Origin: Allantophomopsis cytisporea
Lineage: Eukaryota; Ascomycota; Leotiomycetes; Phacidiales; Phacidiaceae
Length of the DNA stretch: 64,000 nucleotides
Assembly: GCA_024752435.1 (NCBI GenBank)
Contig: CP103032.1
Location: 992,001 to 1,056,000, forward strand
Direction: 5' to 3'
Shown here: in pieces, positions 61,878 through 64,000 of the stretch
How positions within the stretch are numbered: position 1 is the stretch's first letter
How the letters are laid out: each line of letters starts with the position of its first letter
Notes under the pieces: generated by a model
Databases searched by the model: none
Seen by the model: only the letters and a program-made list of their open reading frames with translations
What the model was told of the DNA's origin: nothing
Position numbers and translations under genes: made by a program

Positions 61878-62354
61878 TGCTCATGGCATCTACAGCGAAA
61901 AGCTGCATGTGGGAGCTTTTGAAGCTGTTGATCTTAAGGTAATGTCAAGTACACAACGTATGTACTTTCGTGTGAATGCTACTTGGTATGTCATAGTCTC
62001 TCAAGCCGCTCAGAACCACCCCTCGGTTCAGGTGCGCTACGCTAAAAATACGTCGCAATGGTAACAAGCGAATGTAAGACCCCTGATTTGAGGAGGGCCC
62101 CTGGTCAACAAGTCACAAGTCACAGGTCAAGTTATGGTGACTATTAAGAGCAATGTCTAAGCGTAGTTTTTAAGACATGGAATGAGTGATCAATCTTGTT
62201 TGGCACTGTTTGTCTCGGTCTACATTCAGCTTATGATTGAGTACGTTGGGGTTGTCTTCGACTCTGTTGAGTTGATTATATTATAACTTGGGAGGCCTGG
62301 TGTCCTCGATCATTACCAAACAAACAGTTCGACAAACTATAGCAAAGGCATCAC
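61878..62354. other. Intergenic, promoter of the RabGAP
   Basis: 477 bp tandem spacer: promoter of the 61877 start and 3' end of the phosphatase gene. A direct repeat CAAGTCACAAGTCACAGGTCAAG lies at about 62109-62131 (units of 8). Confidence 0.55.
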
Positions 62355-63701
62355 TTAGAAATCTAAAAAGGCTTTGATAACGTAAACTCCACCGACAATA
62401 CCCGCAACTGTAGCAAGTAACAGACTGATGCCCTCCCATGTTGACGTAAAATACAAGGTAAATCCCACGATCAATTCCAACGTTCTTGCTCTATCTCTTT
62501 GAGCTTTCCAATCAGGGTTGATGTCGAATGGTGGCTTAACTCGTGGATCTGATGCGTCGTCTTCAGCATCTGGGGCCCGTATTGGTAGAAGTGGGATTGT
62601 AAAACTCATAGCTACAGCCCTGTGGTCAGAAGTGCCAAACAACGGTAGTGCTGAGTATTTGTGAGGAAGGATCTTGGCATCTGGATTCTCTTGCTTCATC
62701 CAACTTGGCATATCAAGATATAGAATACGATCACACCAGCTTGGCCAGCGATGTGGTGCCCAGTGCCAGCGGTCAAGATGCTCATCTGCCTTCAATGGCT
62801 CTTGCTTGTCTTCGTCGTATTTGTATGTTGGTGGGAAAGTCACTTCGGTTTCCACAAGACCATGGCACGTCCGACCAGCCGCGCGCTCCTCATTCAGCTG
62901 GTCATGTTGGAAGAGGTTAGAATAGTGCTTTCTGGACCCAACTTCTTCATGCGGCTGTGGGAAAATGTCTCTGGAATCGTCGGGACTTGGTTTGATGACT
63001 GATGTTCGATAATTCAAATCTCCCGCGAAGAAAAGGTGGGATGTCGGCTTGAATATAGATGCGTCCGCGGGTGAGATTGATAATAGAGGCCTTTCGTCTG
63101 CGCGCGCAGTGACAGCAGTTCCTCGTCCGCGATCCTTGGCCGATGAGGAAAATACCAGCCCACGTACGATAGCCTTCCAATCGTTGTTTCTTCGTAGTAC
63201 TTCATCCTCCATGGCCGCCAAATGCGCAGAGACAAAGGTCAACTCCGTTGAAGAGTCGTTGGCACCGTTGAGGTCTCTATATGATAACCTTACACCCACA
63301 GCTCCCTTGTTTCCCATCTCCCAATCTCCAACGCCCACACCAGCTATCTCAACATCGTCCACTGCATCTATATCCTTCGCGAAGACCATAATGCCTGTTA
63401 GACCCAGATTTCGAGCTGCGACAGCTGTATAAAGGCTATGGTTGCCGCCGTCATAATTCTTCGTTGCAAGGCGTACGGCATCGTGGAACTTGGAGAAGTA
63501 CGGTACAAGGAATGAGCCGCCAATGAATGAGTGGGCAAGAGGTGCAATCTCCTGGAGATTTATGACAAGAATGTCGGGCAGGTGCGGGGTATCGAGGCCA
63601 TGGAAGAGTTGCGATGCGACAGCTTCTGTATTGATGGCAGCCTTTCCACAGTTATAGGATAGCACATAAAGGCTTAAAGAAGCCACCGAAAGAGCAGACA
63701 T
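62355..63701 (-). CDS. Tail-anchored inositol polyphosphate 5-phosphatase (Inp54-like)
   Basis: Removes the 5-phosphate of PI(4,5)P2 or related inositides. Single exon, 448 aa, starting at the ATG at 63701 (MSALSVASLSLYVLSYNCGK). All main motifs of the 5-phosphatase (exonuclease/endonuclease/phosphatase) fold are seen in order: YVLSYNCG, INLQEIAPL, NKGAVGVRLSY, TFVSAHLAAMED, FFAGDLNYR, FPPTYKYD, PSWCDRILY and GTSDHRAVAMSF. A single hydrophobic C-terminal segment (about 420-446, ISLLLATVAGIVGGVYVIKA) after a basic region makes it tail-anchored. Yeast Inp54 has the same layout and sits in the ER membrane, so ER is the likely site here. No SAC1 or SH2 domain is present. It lies next to a GRAM-TBC RabGAP. 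Confidence 0.93.
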   Translation of the reverse strand: MSALSVASLSLYVLSYNCGKAAINTEAVASQLFHGLDTPHLPDILVINLQEIAPLAHSFIGGSFLVPYFSKFHDAVRLATKNYDGGNHSLYTAVAARNLGLTGIMVFAKDIDAVDDVEIAGVGVGDWEMGNKGAVGVRLSYRDLNGANDSSTELTFVSAHLAAMEDEVLRRNNDWKAIVRGLVFSSSAKDRGRGTAVTARADERPLLSISPADASIFKPTSHLFFAGDLNYRTSVIKPSPDDSRDIFPQPHEEVGSRKHYSNLFQHDQLNEERAAGRTCHGLVETEVTFPPTYKYDEDKQEPLKADEHLDRWHWAPHRWPSWCDRILYLDMPSWMKQENPDAKILPHKYSALPLFGTSDHRAVAMSFTIPLLPIRAPDAEDDASDPRVKPPFDINPDWKAQRDRARTLELIVGFTLYFTSTWEGISLLLATVAGIVGGVYVIKAFLDF

Positions 63702-64000
63702 AATTATCAATTAATGTTGCATCGTTGTAAATGGAAAGCAAGCTCAGTTGGTGAAGTTCCTTTTCCACTTGGACATGTTTGCTTCTCACCAAGGACCTAG
63801 AACCATAGGGCCATGGGGCGGTGACACGACGTCACTATGGTTACTGCTAACAGAAGGGGCTCCCGCATTTCGCGTAAGGATTTGGAGACATCGATTTGCT
63901 CGCCTGACCCTTCCTTGTTGTGATCATCCGCAGAAGATTTGGTTGTACTTGTATGAAAACATCAAACAACTCGAGTATTGAAGTTGTAGAGGAAGAAACA
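63702..64000. other. Upstream region of the 5-phosphatase, cut by the window edge
   Basis: 299 bp of presumed promoter and leader. No gene or repeat seen. Confidence 0.5.

Overview
The window reads as nuclear DNA of a filamentous ascomycete (Pezizomycotina). The evidence is short introns (mostly 44-60 nt) with GTATGT/GTAAGT/GTGAGT donors and CTNAC-like branch sites, eukaryotic regulators (SREBP-type bHLH factor, PKA catalytic subunit, GRAM-TBC RabGAP, Eco1), several fungal oxygenases, and gene islands separated by repeat-speckled gene-poor DNA. A Leotiomycete-like genome is a guess; nothing here fixes the class. I rebuilt 16 genes by joining exons. In 15 of them the summed exon lengths are a multiple of three and every junction is in frame; the exception is noted at the MFS transporter, whose frame closes but whose last exon is uncertain. 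Two further calls are near-intronless or uncertain.

Layout. 1-5.9 kb: no recognisable gene, many minisatellites. 5.9-13.4 kb, all minus strand: a disordered proline-rich protein, a stretch that may hold a decayed gene, the cohesin acetyltransferase Eco1, and an amidase-signature hydrolase. 16.4-26.0 kb: a FAD oxidoreductase, a DAL5-type MFS transporter divergent from an M20 amidohydrolase, and a C2H2/fungal-trans-domain regulator. 26.0-29.0 kb: gene-free, with a G-rich telomere-like tract. 29.0-41.2 kb: an SDR, a cytosolic NodB-type deacetylase, two different flavin aromatic hydroxylases and a P450, with no synthase backbone gene. 42.7-48.0 kb: the SREBP-type factor and a PKA catalytic subunit. 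48.0-53.6 kb: gene desert with minisatellites and possible decayed ORFs. 53.6-63.7 kb: a second P450, a GPI-anchored cupredoxin, a GRAM-TBC RabGAP and a tail-anchored inositol polyphosphate 5-phosphatase.

How they may work together (inference). The amidase, DAL5-type permease, M20 hydrolase and adjacent C2H2 regulator look like scavenging of amide or peptide nitrogen. The 29-41 kb group looks like catabolism or tailoring of an aromatic, possibly N-acylated, compound. The right end holds housekeeping signalling and membrane-traffic genes. No rRNA, tRNA, CRISPR or intact transposon was recognised.
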